Shown here piece by piece: positions 35,362 to 43,514 of a DNA stretch of 64,000 bases. Location: assembly GCA_035650215.1 (NCBI GenBank), contig DASRIC010000042.1, forward strand, positions 3,708 through 67,707, read 5' to 3'. Made by a program: the position numbers and the translations under genes. Below the pieces are notes generated by a model that saw nothing but the letters and a program-made list of their open reading frames with translations, was not told the origin of the DNA and ran no database searches. Source of the DNA: JACVRW01 sp035650215. Its GTDB lineage: Bacteria; Actinomycetota; Thermoleophilia; Solirubrobacterales; Thermoleophilaceae. Position 1 is the stretch's first letter. Every line of letters starts with the position of its first letter.

Positions 35362-35379
35362 ATCAGGGGTTTCCCTGAT
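35362..35379. promoter_or_regulatory. Perfect palindrome upstream of a secreted-protein gene
   Basis: ATCAGGG and CCCTGAT make perfect 7-bp arms around GTTT, 131 bp before the ATG at 35510. A dyad of this size could be a regulator site or a small hairpin. No T-run follows, so a terminator is less likely. Confidence 0.4.
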
Positions 35380-35509
35380 GCGAATCCCTGGCCCGACCGG
35401 GAGTCTGCGCTGAGCCTGGCAACCCCTGGTCAGGCACAGATCGGAGGAACGACATGGTTCGGGGATCCCCGAGACGACGATTGGCTCGCCGGGTGGTGGA
35501 GGTAACACG

Positions 35510-36001
35510 ATGACCAACAGGCAAAGACTCGTCGGTCTCGCGGCCGTGATCCTGGCACTGGCCGCGACCGTGGTGGCCGGCGCGAGCGATTCCACCGGGC
35601 AGACCCAAGGCGCTCCGGGCGTCACGTACGGGGGGCTGAAGGACCAGTACGCCGCGTGGCTGCGGGTAGATCCGGGACGGAGCTCAGTCGCCGCGCTCCT
35701 GATCGAGTGGGCGGTGGCCCCCGATCGATGCTCGAACAAGCGATCGTACTCGAGCACCCTGTACGCCGGCTACGAGGAGTTCCAGCCAATTCAGCTCAGC
35801 GCTGAGGGCGGGTTCAGAAAGACGATCGTCGACAGGTACAAGGACGGAGGCAGCAGGTTCGAGGAGACTCAGACGGTCGTCGGCAGCATTGACGGTCACG
35901 TGGCCGTCGGGTCGATCAGCGGCCGGGCCAAGATCGTCAAGCCTGACGGTCGGGTAGTGCGCTGCAACTTCGGCCCCCAGGCCTTCAGGCTCGTGGACTG
36001 A
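35510..36001 (+). CDS. Secreted protein of unknown function
   Basis: A 163-residue protein with a clear Sec signal peptide (basic start NRQR, hydrophobic core LVGLAAVILALAATVV, cleavage near AGAS). The mature part is a small beta-rich domain with two Cys residues (DRCSNKRS and VRCNFG), which may form a disulfide. No family recognised. Upstream GGAGGT (35498-35503) is a good ribosome site. Confidence 0.7.
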   Translation: MTNRQRLVGLAAVILALAATVVAGASDSTGQTQGAPGVTYGGLKDQYAAWLRVDPGRSSVAALLIEWAVAPDRCSNKRSYSSTLYAGYEEFQPIQLSAEGGFRKTIVDRYKDGGSRFEETQTVVGSIDGHVAVGSISGRAKIVKPDGRVVRCNFGPQAFRLVD

Positions 36002-36031
36002 CGCCGCAGCTCGCGCCGGCGCGGGCGCCCC

Positions 36032-36340
36032 TCACTCCCCCTCGCCGCCGTACCCCTCGAACGGCTCCGTGAGCAGGCGGGCCTTCTGCGGGCCGTACTC
36101 GAACACGTGGACGAGGCGCACGGTTGAATCGGTGCGCTCGACGCGCGTCTCGACCAGCTCGAGGTTGCCGGAGTCCTCGAGACCGAGCCGGCCAAGCCGC
36201 TCGCCCTCGGCCCGGCAGACGTCCCCCGGGGTGGGGCGGCTGGCGGGATAGGCATCCTCGTGATGCCGGATCAGCGCCTGCCAGTGCTCGTCGCCCGCCC
36301 GCTCCACAGCGTCGCGGACCTGCTCTCTCGTGTAGGCCAT
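36032..36340 (-). CDS. Unknown 102-residue cytoplasmic protein
   Basis: A 102-residue protein (MAYTREQVRDAVERAGDEHW at the start). It is helical at the N-terminus and beta-rich later (LVETRVERTDSTVRLVHVFE). It lies one base downstream of the methyltransferase stop/start region on the same strand, so the two are probably co-transcribed. No family recognised. Confidence 0.55.
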   Translation of the reverse strand: MAYTREQVRDAVERAGDEHWQALIRHHEDAYPASRPTPGDVCRAEGERLGRLGLEDSGNLELVETRVERTDSTVRLVHVFEYGPQKARLLTEPFEGYGGEGE

Positions 36341-36341
36341 G

Positions 36342-37097
36342 TCAGCGCTCCTTTCGCTCGGTGATCTGCACCTCGGTGTCCTGGGGAATCGTCGCGCCCG
36401 CGGGCCCGGCGAGGGCGCGCGCGGCCCGGACGACCTTCGCCCGCTCCTCCTCCTCGAGCGCCGCGATGAAGTTGATCGAGGCGATCCGGTCAGCCAGACC
36501 GTCGGCGTCCAGGGACTGCGGGTTCGCGAACACGCGCTCCTCGAACGGCCCGAACAGATGGCTGCGCTCGAAGGCGTCACGCCAGGCGCCGGTCTGCATC
36601 GCCGAGATGCGGCCGCGGTACGGGGCGAGCAGATCCTGGATCGCCACGTTCAGCGGGTCGTCCATCCGCCGCCGGTTCCAGACCAGGCCGAGCCAGCCCC
36701 CGGGGCGCAGCACTCGATGGATCTCGGCCAGGGCGGCGTCGCCGTCGAACCAGTGGAAGGCCTGGGCAACTGTTACGGCGTCGGCGCTCCCGGCGTCGAG
36801 CGGCATCGCCTCCGCCGTCCCGTCCACCGCCCGCGCGTCCTCCGGCAGCAGTGCCCGCATCTCCGCCACCGGCTCCACGGCCACCACGTCGGCGCCCGTG
36901 GCGAGCAGCGATCGAGTGAGCTTGCCGGTGCCCGCGGCCAGGTCGACCACCGTGCGTCCCGGGCCGAGGCGCAGCCTCTCGGCCACGAAGTCGACCGCGG
37001 CCTGCGGGTAGCCCGGGCGCCCGCGCTCATAGGCCGGGGCCGAGCGGGCGTACCCCACCGGGACCGACCCCGGATCTCGAGCGGGCCGTGCCGACAT
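36342..37097 (-). CDS. SAM-dependent class I methyltransferase
   Basis: A 251-residue methyltransferase. Motif I is VVDLAAGTGKLTRSL, the acidic strand-2 end is VVAVEPVAEM, and motif III/IV is VTVAQAFHWFD followed by EIHRVLRPGGWLGLVWN. These are typical of the Methyltransf_11 family that includes UbiE-like enzymes. Substrate unknown. Divergent from the R2lox gene. Confidence 0.82.
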   Translation of the reverse strand: MSARPARDPGSVPVGYARSAPAYERGRPGYPQAAVDFVAERLRLGPGRTVVDLAAGTGKLTRSLLATGADVVAVEPVAEMRALLPEDARAVDGTAEAMPLDAGSADAVTVAQAFHWFDGDAALAEIHRVLRPGGWLGLVWNRRRMDDPLNVAIQDLLAPYRGRISAMQTGAWRDAFERSHLFGPFEERVFANPQSLDADGLADRIASINFIAALEEEERAKVVRAARALAGPAGATIPQDTEVQITERKER

Positions 37098-37147
37098 CTC
37101 AGGGCGTGGTTTTACCCGGCCGGCGGGTGGATACCCTTTTCGAGGCT

Positions 37148-38026
37148 ATGGCTGAGGGGCAGCTCTGGGAGAGCACGCTGGGCGGACACTTCGTCCTCCC
37201 CAAGCGCACCTTCTGGCCGAGCTTCTTTTCGAAGGTCGTGGCCCGCCTGCAGTGGGATCCGGCCACCATCGACCTCACCGCGGACGCGCGGGCCTGGCCG
37301 CAGCTTCCGGACGAGCGGCGCGACAACCTCATGACGCTCCTCGCCGGCTTCCGCGTGGCCGAGGACGCGGTCTCCGAGCACATCGCGCCGTTCGCCGACG
37401 TTGCCAGAAACGCCAGCTTGGCCTCCCACGAGAGCCTCATGGCCTGGGTCTTCTTCCTCCAGCGCCGCGACGAGGACCGGCATGCGCTGATGTTCGACCG
37501 GATCGCCGCCGAGGTGCTCGGGCTGCCGGGAGAGACGCCTGACGAGCGGCGCGAGGCGGCCCGGGCCTACGTACCGGCCACGGTGCTCGAGCTGTTCGAG
37601 GAGCGGCTGCCCGCGATGGCCGCCGAGCTGGCGGCGGGCCGCGCCGGGCTTGGCGAGGGAGTGGCCCTCTACCACATGGTGCTCGAGGGAACGATCTTCG
37701 ACGCCGCGCATCACGCGCTGCGCACCTATCTGGCCGACGACGACCTCCCTGGCGTGCGCGAGGGGGTCGAGCGTGTAGAGCTCGACGAGCGCTGGCACAT
37801 CGGCTTCGGCCTGCGCTGCCTGGTCGAGTCCCAGCCGTCCAAGCATCTCCTCGACGATCTGCTGGGGCTCGCCGACGAGGCGGCCGCGGCCTGGGGCGAG
37901 GTGCTTCCGAACGACACGCGTGAGCACATAGCGACGGCGTGTCGCCACCGGCTGGTGGCGGTCGGGCTCATCAAGCCGCGCCGGTCGGCCGAGCAAGCAG
38001 TCGCTAGGTCCGCACCCGCCGCTTGA
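37148..38026 (+). CDS. R2-like ligand-binding oxidase (R2lox, ferritin-like)
   Basis: A 292-residue ferritin-like dimetal oxidase. The metal ligands of R2lox are all in register: Glu72 (EDAV), Glu109 and His112 (EDRH), Glu180 (LYHMVLEG), Glu214 and His217 (ERWH). The Val and Tyr that form the R2lox ether crosslink are present as Val75 and Tyr175. This separates it from ordinary ribonucleotide reductase R2, which lacks this pair and supplies a radical Tyr. R2lox proteins hold a Mn/Fe site and a long-chain fatty acid; their physiological substrate is unknown. ATG 37148 is preferred; a GTG 60 bp upstream would overlap the divergent gene. The 3' end overlaps pqqE by 23 bases. Confidence 0.8.
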   Translation: MAEGQLWESTLGGHFVLPKRTFWPSFFSKVVARLQWDPATIDLTADARAWPQLPDERRDNLMTLLAGFRVAEDAVSEHIAPFADVARNASLASHESLMAWVFFLQRRDEDRHALMFDRIAAEVLGLPGETPDERREAARAYVPATVLELFEERLPAMAAELAAGRAGLGEGVALYHMVLEGTIFDAAHHALRTYLADDDLPGVREGVERVELDERWHIGFGLRCLVESQPSKHLLDDLLGLADEAAAAWGEVLPNDTREHIATACRHRLVAVGLIKPRRSAEQAVARSAPAA

Positions 38027-39101
38027 TCGCGCGGTAGACGAGCTCGTCCGTCTGCGCGGAGTCGCGGGCCGCGACCACACGGTCGTGATGCGCTGAGTAC
38101 CGGCAGACCGGGTCGGTGGCTGCGGCGTCGCCCGTGAGCCGAAGCGCCTGGCAGCGGCAACCGCCGAAGTCCACCTCCTGGCGTCCGAGCGGGCAGGTGC
38201 GGCACGGCTCCTGCATCCAGCCCGTGCCCCTGAAGCGGGTGAACGCGTCGGACTCGTTCCAGATCCACTCGAGCGGATGCTCGCGGACGTTGGCGAACTC
38301 GAGGCCCGGGATCGTCGACGCCGCATGGCAGGGCAGCACGTCGCCGTTCGGGGCGACCACGATCGCCGTCCGCCCCCATCCGCCCATGCACGGCTTGGGC
38401 AGATCCTCGTAGAAGTCGGGAAGCACCCAGAGCACGTCGACCTTCGGGCCGACCCGATCGCGGAAGCGGCCGACCGCCTCCTCGGCCCGCTGGAGCTGCT
38501 CCCGGGTCGGCATGAGCGCTTCCTGGTTCGGCACGGCCCAGCCGTAGTACTGGGTGTTGGCGAGCTCGAGGCGCTGCGCGCCGAGCTCCAGCGCAAGGTC
38601 GAGGATCTCCTCGATCCGGTCGAGGTTCTGGCGGTGGAGCACGCAGTTGATCGTGAGCGGGAAGTCCAGCTCCTTCACGAGGCGCGCGGCCGCGATCTTC
38701 TTCGCGAACGAGCGGTTGCCGGCTATGCGGTCGTTGTCTGCCGCGTCGGGGCTCTGGATCGAGATCTGCACGTGGTCGAGGCCGCCCGACTTGAGCGCCT
38801 CGGCACGCTCCGGTGTGAGGTTGACCCCGGCGGTGATGAGCGACGAGTAGAGGCCGGCCTCGCGCGCGCCCGCGCAGAGCTCCAGGAGGTCGCGGCGCAG
38901 CATCGGCTCGCCGCCAGTGAGCGCGAGCTGAAGGACGCCCAGCGCGCGCGCCTCCCGGAACGTGCGGATCCAGTGCTCGGTCTCGAGCTCGTTGCGGTAC
39001 TTCTCGTGGCCGATGTCGAGCGGGTTCGAGCAGTACGGGCAGTGCAGCGGGCACTGGTAGGAGAGCTCGGCGATCAGCGTGGCGGGCCTAGGCTGCTGCA
39101 T
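38004..39101 (-). CDS. pqqE: PQQ biosynthesis radical SAM enzyme PqqE
   Basis: A 365-residue radical SAM protein with the cluster motif CPLHCPYC (Cys17, 21, 24) and a C-terminal SPASM-type Cys-rich region (GDVLPCHAA, EPCRTCPLG, FGGCRCQA, DPVCRY). It links the Glu and Tyr side chains of PqqA. It overlaps pqqD by 14 bases and is the last gene of pqqABCDE. Confidence 0.93.
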   Translation of the reverse strand: MQQPRPATLIAELSYQCPLHCPYCSNPLDIGHEKYRNELETEHWIRTFREARALGVLQLALTGGEPMLRRDLLELCAGAREAGLYSSLITAGVNLTPERAEALKSGGLDHVQISIQSPDAADNDRIAGNRSFAKKIAAARLVKELDFPLTINCVLHRQNLDRIEEILDLALELGAQRLELANTQYYGWAVPNQEALMPTREQLQRAEEAVGRFRDRVGPKVDVLWVLPDFYEDLPKPCMGGWGRTAIVVAPNGDVLPCHAASTIPGLEFANVREHPLEWIWNESDAFTRFRGTGWMQEPCRTCPLGRQEVDFGGCRCQALRLTGDAAATDPVCRYSAHHDRVVAARDSAQTDELVYRAIKRRVRT

Positions 39102-39351
39102 CGACCACGAGCCCCCTCTGCGTCAGGCCGTCGACCAGCCCCTCGACGTCATCGCGGAGATCGGCGCCCTCGTAGCGCGCCGCGAGGGTGCTCACGATCT
39201 CCTCGACCGAGCGCTCCCCGTCGCACAGCTCGAGGACTGCGGCGGCCGTGGGGTTGAGCCGCACGGCCCCCTCAGGCACGAGCAGCAGGTGCTCCTCGCG
39301 CACGTCGTCGTACTGCAGGCGCGCGCCGGTGACGAGCCGGGGGCGGCTCAC
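39088..39351 (-). CDS. pqqD: PQQ peptide chaperone PqqD
   Basis: An 87-residue PqqD with RLVTGARLQYDDVREEHLLL at the front and the helix FxxLxCDGxRS-like segment AAAVLELCDGERSVEEI. It binds PqqA and presents it to PqqE. GTG start overlapping the pqqC stop (GTGA). Confidence 0.9.
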   Translation of the reverse strand: MSRPRLVTGARLQYDDVREEHLLLVPEGAVRLNPTAAAVLELCDGERSVEEIVSTLAARYEGADLRDDVEGLVDGLTQRGLVVDAAA

Positions 39352-40043
39352 GCGTCCGGACCCGGAGGCTGCGTGTCGCCGCGTTCGATCGCCTCGAGCT
39401 GGGCCCAGAGCATCTCCGTCTTGAAGCGAAGCGCCGCGACGGCGGCCTCCTGCTGCTCGCGCGTGCGGCAGCGCGCGACGGTGAGGTCGAGCGCGTACTG
39501 CGCGTCGCGCGGGGCCTGCTCGAGCCGGGAGCGGAAGTACTCGAGCCCGGCAGGGTCGATCCAGTCGTAGTGGCGCTCGAGCGCCTCGAGCCGCACCCGG
39601 ATCGCGGCCGGGCCGAAGAGCTCTGTGAGCGACGACGCCACCGATTCGATCCAGGGCTTCTGGCGCGCGAAGTTCACGTAGGCGTCGACCGCGTAGCGCA
39701 CCGCGGGGAGCACGCGCCGCTCCGAGACGAGCTCCTCGCGCGAGACGCCGAGCGCCTCGCCGAGCCGCAGCCACGACTCGATGCCGCCCGTCCCCTCGGT
39801 CGTGCCGTCGTGGTCGACGATGCGGCTTATCCACTCCCGCCGGACCTCGAGCTCGGGGCAGTTCGACAGGATCGCCGCGTCCTTCAGCGGGATGCACTTC
39901 TGGTAGTAGAAGCGGTTGGCCACCCAGCGCTGCAGCTCCCCGCGCGTGAGCTCGCCGGCGTCCATCCGCCGGTGGAACGGGTGCAGGTTGTGGTAGCGCG
40001 TGCCCTGCGCGCGCAGCTTGGCGACGAACTCCGTTTCGGTCAT
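39348..40043 (-). CDS. pqqC: Pyrroloquinoline-quinone synthase PqqC
   Basis: A 231-residue TENA/THI-4-fold oxidase. Conserved blocks are YHNLHPFHRRMDAGEL, RFYYQKCIPLKDAAIL, and RIVDHDGT. These include PQQ-contact Tyr, Arg and His residues. It performs the last ring closure and oxidation to PQQ. ATGA overlap with pqqB. Confidence 0.93.
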   Translation of the reverse strand: MTETEFVAKLRAQGTRYHNLHPFHRRMDAGELTRGELQRWVANRFYYQKCIPLKDAAILSNCPELEVRREWISRIVDHDGTTEGTGGIESWLRLGEALGVSREELVSERRVLPAVRYAVDAYVNFARQKPWIESVASSLTELFGPAAIRVRLEALERHYDWIDPAGLEYFRSRLEQAPRDAQYALDLTVARCRTREQQEAAVAALRFKTEMLWAQLEAIERGDTQPPGPDA

Positions 40044-40954
40044 AGCGCGATCTCGAGGCCATCGTAGGCAACTTCCACGCCCGCGCCTTCCACCGCCTCC
40101 CGCTCGGAAGAGTCCTCGAGCAGGATCGGGTTCGTGTTGTTGATGTGCACGAGCACCGTGCGCGGCCGCTCGAGTCGCGCGAGCGTCTCGAGGGAGCCGC
40201 CGGGGCCCGAGAGCGCGAGGTGTCCCATGTCGCCCGCGCTCCGCTCCGAGATGCCGAGGCGGGCCAGCTCGTCGTCGCGCCAGAAGGTCCCGTCGACGAG
40301 CACGAGGTCGCTCGCGGCGAGCCGTGCGAGTGTCTCGTCGTCCAGCCGGGCGAGGCCGGGCGCGTACGTGACCACGCCGCCGGTCGCGCCGTCCGTGAAC
40401 ACGAAGCCGCTGGCCTCGAGCTCGACGCCCGACCCGTCGAGGTAGCGCGGCGCGTCGCCGCCCGCCGCGAAGGGCTCGACCGTGAGGCTCGAGCCCTCCA
40501 GCGGCGTGGACTCCCCTCGTTCGAGCGTGTGCCATTCGGCACCGGAGTAGTGCTCCAGGATGTCCAGCACCGGGTAGCCGCGCCTCAGCGCCACCTCGAC
40601 GCCGCGATCCCCGAAGACGTGCACCGGCGTCTGCGACTCGCGCAGGAGGAGGAGCCCCGCCGTGTGGTCGATCTCGGCGTCGGTCAGGAGCACGCCCGCG
40701 ACGGGAGCCGCCCGGACGCCCTCGGGTTGCTCCGGTGCGAGCGCCTCGAGTTGCTGGCGCGCGTCGGGCGAGGCGTTCACGAGGAACCACGGGCCCTCGC
40801 CGCCACGAATCGCCAGCGACGACTGCGTGCGAGGGCGCGCCCGCACCCCCGCCCGTGCCGCCTCGCAGGTATCGCAGCGACAGTTCCACTGCGGGAAGCC
40901 CCCGCCGGCGGCCGAGCCGAGGACGCGAATGATCACGAGACGAACGATCAGCAC
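40040..40954 (-). CDS. pqqB: PQQ biosynthesis hydroxylase PqqB
   Basis: A 304-residue metallo-beta-lactamase-fold protein. Opening IRVLGSAAGGGFPQWNC, then the Cys-x-Cys pair of NCRCDTCEAAR, VNASPDARQQ, and metal-site histidines in DAEIDHTAGLLLL and GDMGHL. Two GTG starts are possible (40954, 40936); the later one fits the family N-terminus better. Separated from pqqA by about 90 bp holding a hairpin. Confidence 0.92.
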   Translation of the reverse strand: MLIVRLVIIRVLGSAAGGGFPQWNCRCDTCEAARAGVRARPRTQSSLAIRGGEGPWFLVNASPDARQQLEALAPEQPEGVRAAPVAGVLLTDAEIDHTAGLLLLRESQTPVHVFGDRGVEVALRRGYPVLDILEHYSGAEWHTLERGESTPLEGSSLTVEPFAAGGDAPRYLDGSGVELEASGFVFTDGATGGVVTYAPGLARLDDETLARLAASDLVLVDGTFWRDDELARLGISERSAGDMGHLALSGPGGSLETLARLERPRTVLVHINNTNPILLEDSSEREAVEGAGVEVAYDGLEIAL

Positions 40955-41009
40955 GCGGCCTCAGGCAGGGCGCCCGAGGCCACGTCAGACCGCTTTGCTT
41001 GGCCCGAGG

Positions 41010-41028
41010 CAGCCGGCTCGGCCGGCTG
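41010..41028 (-). terminator. Hairpin between pqqA and pqqB (partial terminator)
   Basis: CAGCCGGC and GCCGGCTG are perfect 8-bp arms around TCG, just beyond the pqqA stop. A leaky terminator here would make pqqA transcript more abundant than pqqBCDE, as known in other pqq operons. Confidence 0.6.
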
Positions 41029-41044
41029 CGGAGGGATGTAGCTA

Positions 41045-41188
41045 CTACTCGTGATACAGGTAGAGCGTGACCTCGCAGCAGAGGTCGACGTACTCGAACT
41101 CGGGCTTGGTCCACTGGGGACGCGTCGGCCCGCTCGTCGCCTCGGCGCCGAGGTCGGCGACCTGAATCTCAGGCTTACTCCGAATCAT
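41045..41188 (-). CDS. pqqA: PQQ precursor peptide PqqA
   Basis: A 47-residue peptide with ATG 41188 and AAGGGAG eight bases upstream. It contains QWTKPEFEYVDL and the substrate pair Glu39 and Tyr43 within CCEVTLYLY (Glu-x3-Tyr), the residues that become PQQ. The N-terminal extension of about 24 residues before the WTKP block is longer than in common PqqA peptides. Two Cys precede the Glu. It lies directly before pqqBCDE. A hairpin at 41010-41028 follows. Confidence 0.88.
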   Translation of the reverse strand: MIRSKPEIQVADLGAEATSGPTRPQWTKPEFEYVDLCCEVTLYLYHE

Positions 41189-41232
41189 CGAATCACTCCC
41201 TTTTGGGGTATGCAAGGAACCTTACCGGACGA

Positions 41233-41739
41233 TCAGCCCATCACCATGAACACACCGGTCGCGACGAGCAGAGCCGCTCCGGCGAACCGGACCGCGACCG
41301 CCCGGCGCTCCATCGCCGGCACGAAGCGCGGAAGCAGACCGGCCACGTACAGACCCGCGAGTGCGAGCAGCGCGCTCGACGCACCCTGTTCCACGGCGTG
41401 CCCGACGAGCGAGCCCGAGTAGTCGCTGGCCGCGCCGTAGGCGATGTTGTCCATGGTCAGCGCCAGGGGCACGACCCACAGCGGCCACAGGTCGGCCATC
41501 GGCCGCGTGCCGACCGCGACGACGACCAACCAGACGCCCAGGGCGGCCAGCGTGCCGATCTCGAGGAACGCGGTCACGCCGCCGGAGATCGTCCAACCGA
41601 GGCCGGCCCCGATCAGGAACGCGGTTGCGTCGGCCACGCCGAAGGCCGCCGCGAGCGGCAGGCGCCAGCGTCTGTCGACGATCGCTCCGATGGCCATGCA
41701 GGCGATGAAGCTGTCGATACCTAGAAGCAAGAAACCCAT
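41233..41739 (-). CDS. MntP-like small transporter
   Basis: A 168-residue membrane protein with six hydrophobic segments. LLLGIDSFIACMAIGA near the start and PLALTMDNIAYGAASD in the middle carry the acidic residues at positions matching the Asp-bearing repeats of the MntP/DUF204 manganese-efflux family. ATG 41739 has GGAG upstream. It lies between the quinoprotein gene and pqqA on the same strand. Metal handling (Mn, Ca or lanthanide) for the dehydrogenase is a guess from position. Confidence 0.6.
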   Translation of the reverse strand: MGFLLLGIDSFIACMAIGAIVDRRWRLPLAAAFGVADATAFLIGAGLGWTISGGVTAFLEIGTLAALGVWLVVVAVGTRPMADLWPLWVVPLALTMDNIAYGAASDYSGSLVGHAVEQGASSALLALAGLYVAGLLPRFVPAMERRAVAVRFAGAALLVATGVFMVMG

Positions 41740-41784
41740 TCTCAACTCCAGACCCTCATTGGTGAGCTAGCGATTGCAACGCTC

Positions 41785-43479
41785 CTACTCCGGCAGCGCG
41801 AACGCGAACAGCGCGCTGCCGTGGCCCGACCCGAGCATCTTGGGCAGGAAGCCCTCGGCCCAACCGCCCCAGCCGCTCGGCGCGACGATGTACTGGCGTC
41901 CGTCGACGCTGTAGCTCGACGGGCTGGAGTGGTGCCCACTGCCGCACTGGAACTGCCACAGCAGGTCACCGCTCTCGGCGTTCCACGCGTTGAACTCCCC
42001 GCTGGGCTCGCCCCCGAACACGAGGCCGCCGCCCGTGGCCAGCAGCGACGAGCACATGCACAGGTCCTTCGGGCTGGTCCAGCGCCAGCGCTCCTGGCCT
42101 GTGCGCGGGTCGTAGGCGCTCACGTACCCGGTCTGGTCGTCGGCGTCCACGGCGACCCCCGCGCCCCAGTACGGGATGCTCTCCTTGAACTCCCTGCGCC
42201 GCCGCGTGGCCGTCGCGCCCACGTCCTGCACGGGGACGTACAGGAGCTCGGTATCCGGGCTGTAGCAGGCGTGCGTCCACTCCTTGGCGCCAGCCGGGCC
42301 CGGCCAGAAGTGGACGGGGTCGCCCTCCTTGTCGGGGTAGACCTTGGGCGTCACGTTGCCCTTCTCGTCGACCTCGCCCCAGTCGATGCGGTCGACGAAC
42401 GGCACCACCCGGACCGGCGACATATCCGTGCGATCCAGGATGTACAGGAACCCGTTCTTGTCGAAGTGAGCGGCGAGCTTCTGCCCATCGAGGTCGAACA
42501 GGAGGTGCTCCATCACGGAGTCGTAGTCCCACAGGTCGTGCGGGGTGTACTGGAAGTGCGCCTTGATCTCGCCGCTGTCGGCGTCCACGGCGACACCGGA
42601 GTCGGTGAAGAGGTTGTCGCCCTCGCGGACCCCTCCGTCGAAGTCGGGACACGGATTGCCAGTCCCGTAGTACAGGAGGTTCAGGTCCGGGTCATAGGTG
42701 GGCGTGATCCAACAGTTCGCGCCGCCCCGCTGCCAGGCCTCGCCGTCCGCGGGCCAGGTGTCGGACCCGGGCTCCCCGGGCTTCGGGATCATGTAGCAGC
42801 GCCAGACGTGCTCCCCGCTCTCGCGATTGAACGCGTCCGTGTGGCCGCGCACCCCGAACTCGCCGCCGGAGCTCCCGACGATGACCATGTCCTTCACGAC
42901 CAGGGGAGCGACGGTGGCGCTCTCGCCGGCCCGCACATCGCCGAACGGCTTGTCCCAGATCTTCCTGCCGGTCTCGGCGTCGAGCGCGATGATGTGGGCG
43001 TTCAGGGTGGTCATGAAGACCTTGCCCTCGGCTACGGCGACCCCGCGGTTGACGTTGCCGCAGCACAGCGACACGTCGAACGGGGACGCGTGCCTGTAGC
43101 GCCACAGCTCCTGCCCGTTCGTCGCGTCGAGCGCCCACAGCTGGCCGTCCCAGCCGGAGACGTACATGACCCCGTCCACGATGATCGGCGAGGCCTCCCA
43201 CGCGTACGTCGTCGCGCCCGATCGCAGGCCGGTGTTGCCGGCCTGGAACACCCACTGCGGAGTGAGCTGCCCGACGTTGCTCGCGTTGATCTGGTCGAGC
43301 GGGCTGTAACGCTGCCCGTTGTAGGCGCCGTAGTAGGTCAGCCAGTTCTGCGGCTCCTCACGGGCGTTGAGGATCCGGTCGTACGTCACGCCCTGGGCGA
43401 CCGGCGGCGCCTTGCCGACCGAGGTGCTGAGGGTGGCGTAAGGGATGGCACTTCCTGCGTCTACGTACTCGGTTGCCAT
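41785..43479 (-). CDS. PQQ-dependent alcohol (methanol-type) dehydrogenase, XoxF-like lanthanide signature
   Basis: A 564-residue eight-bladed quinoprotein. The adjacent disulfide is Cys139-Cys140 (SLCCGNVNRG). Metal/PQQ-site residues are Glu207 (GGEFGVRG), Asn275 (YGTGNP) and Asp318 as catalytic base. Asp320 two residues later (LWDYD) is the extra aspartate that marks lanthanide-using (XoxF/ExaF) enzymes. Tryptophan-docking repeats are present. It would oxidise methanol or another primary alcohol. No signal peptide is encoded: ATG 43479 (AAAGGAG upstream) opens directly into MATEYVDAGS, and an upstream extension would lie in the neighbouring gene. Followed by metal and pqq genes. Confidence 0.88.
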   Translation of the reverse strand: MATEYVDAGSAIPYATLSTSVGKAPPVAQGVTYDRILNAREEPQNWLTYYGAYNGQRYSPLDQINASNVGQLTPQWVFQAGNTGLRSGATTYAWEASPIIVDGVMYVSGWDGQLWALDATNGQELWRYRHASPFDVSLCCGNVNRGVAVAEGKVFMTTLNAHIIALDAETGRKIWDKPFGDVRAGESATVAPLVVKDMVIVGSSGGEFGVRGHTDAFNRESGEHVWRCYMIPKPGEPGSDTWPADGEAWQRGGANCWITPTYDPDLNLLYYGTGNPCPDFDGGVREGDNLFTDSGVAVDADSGEIKAHFQYTPHDLWDYDSVMEHLLFDLDGQKLAAHFDKNGFLYILDRTDMSPVRVVPFVDRIDWGEVDEKGNVTPKVYPDKEGDPVHFWPGPAGAKEWTHACYSPDTELLYVPVQDVGATATRRRREFKESIPYWGAGVAVDADDQTGYVSAYDPRTGQERWRWTSPKDLCMCSSLLATGGGLVFGGEPSGEFNAWNAESGDLLWQFQCGSGHHSSPSSYSVDGRQYIVAPSGWGGWAEGFLPKMLGSGHGSALFAFALPE

Positions 43480-43514
43480 CGAGTACTCCTTTCGATGGTG
43501 AGCGTGGCGGCGGT

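Noticed and set aside
37148..38026. Ribonucleotide reductase small subunit
   Set aside because: The Val75/Tyr175 pair and ligand spacing match R2lox, and no large-subunit gene is nearby.
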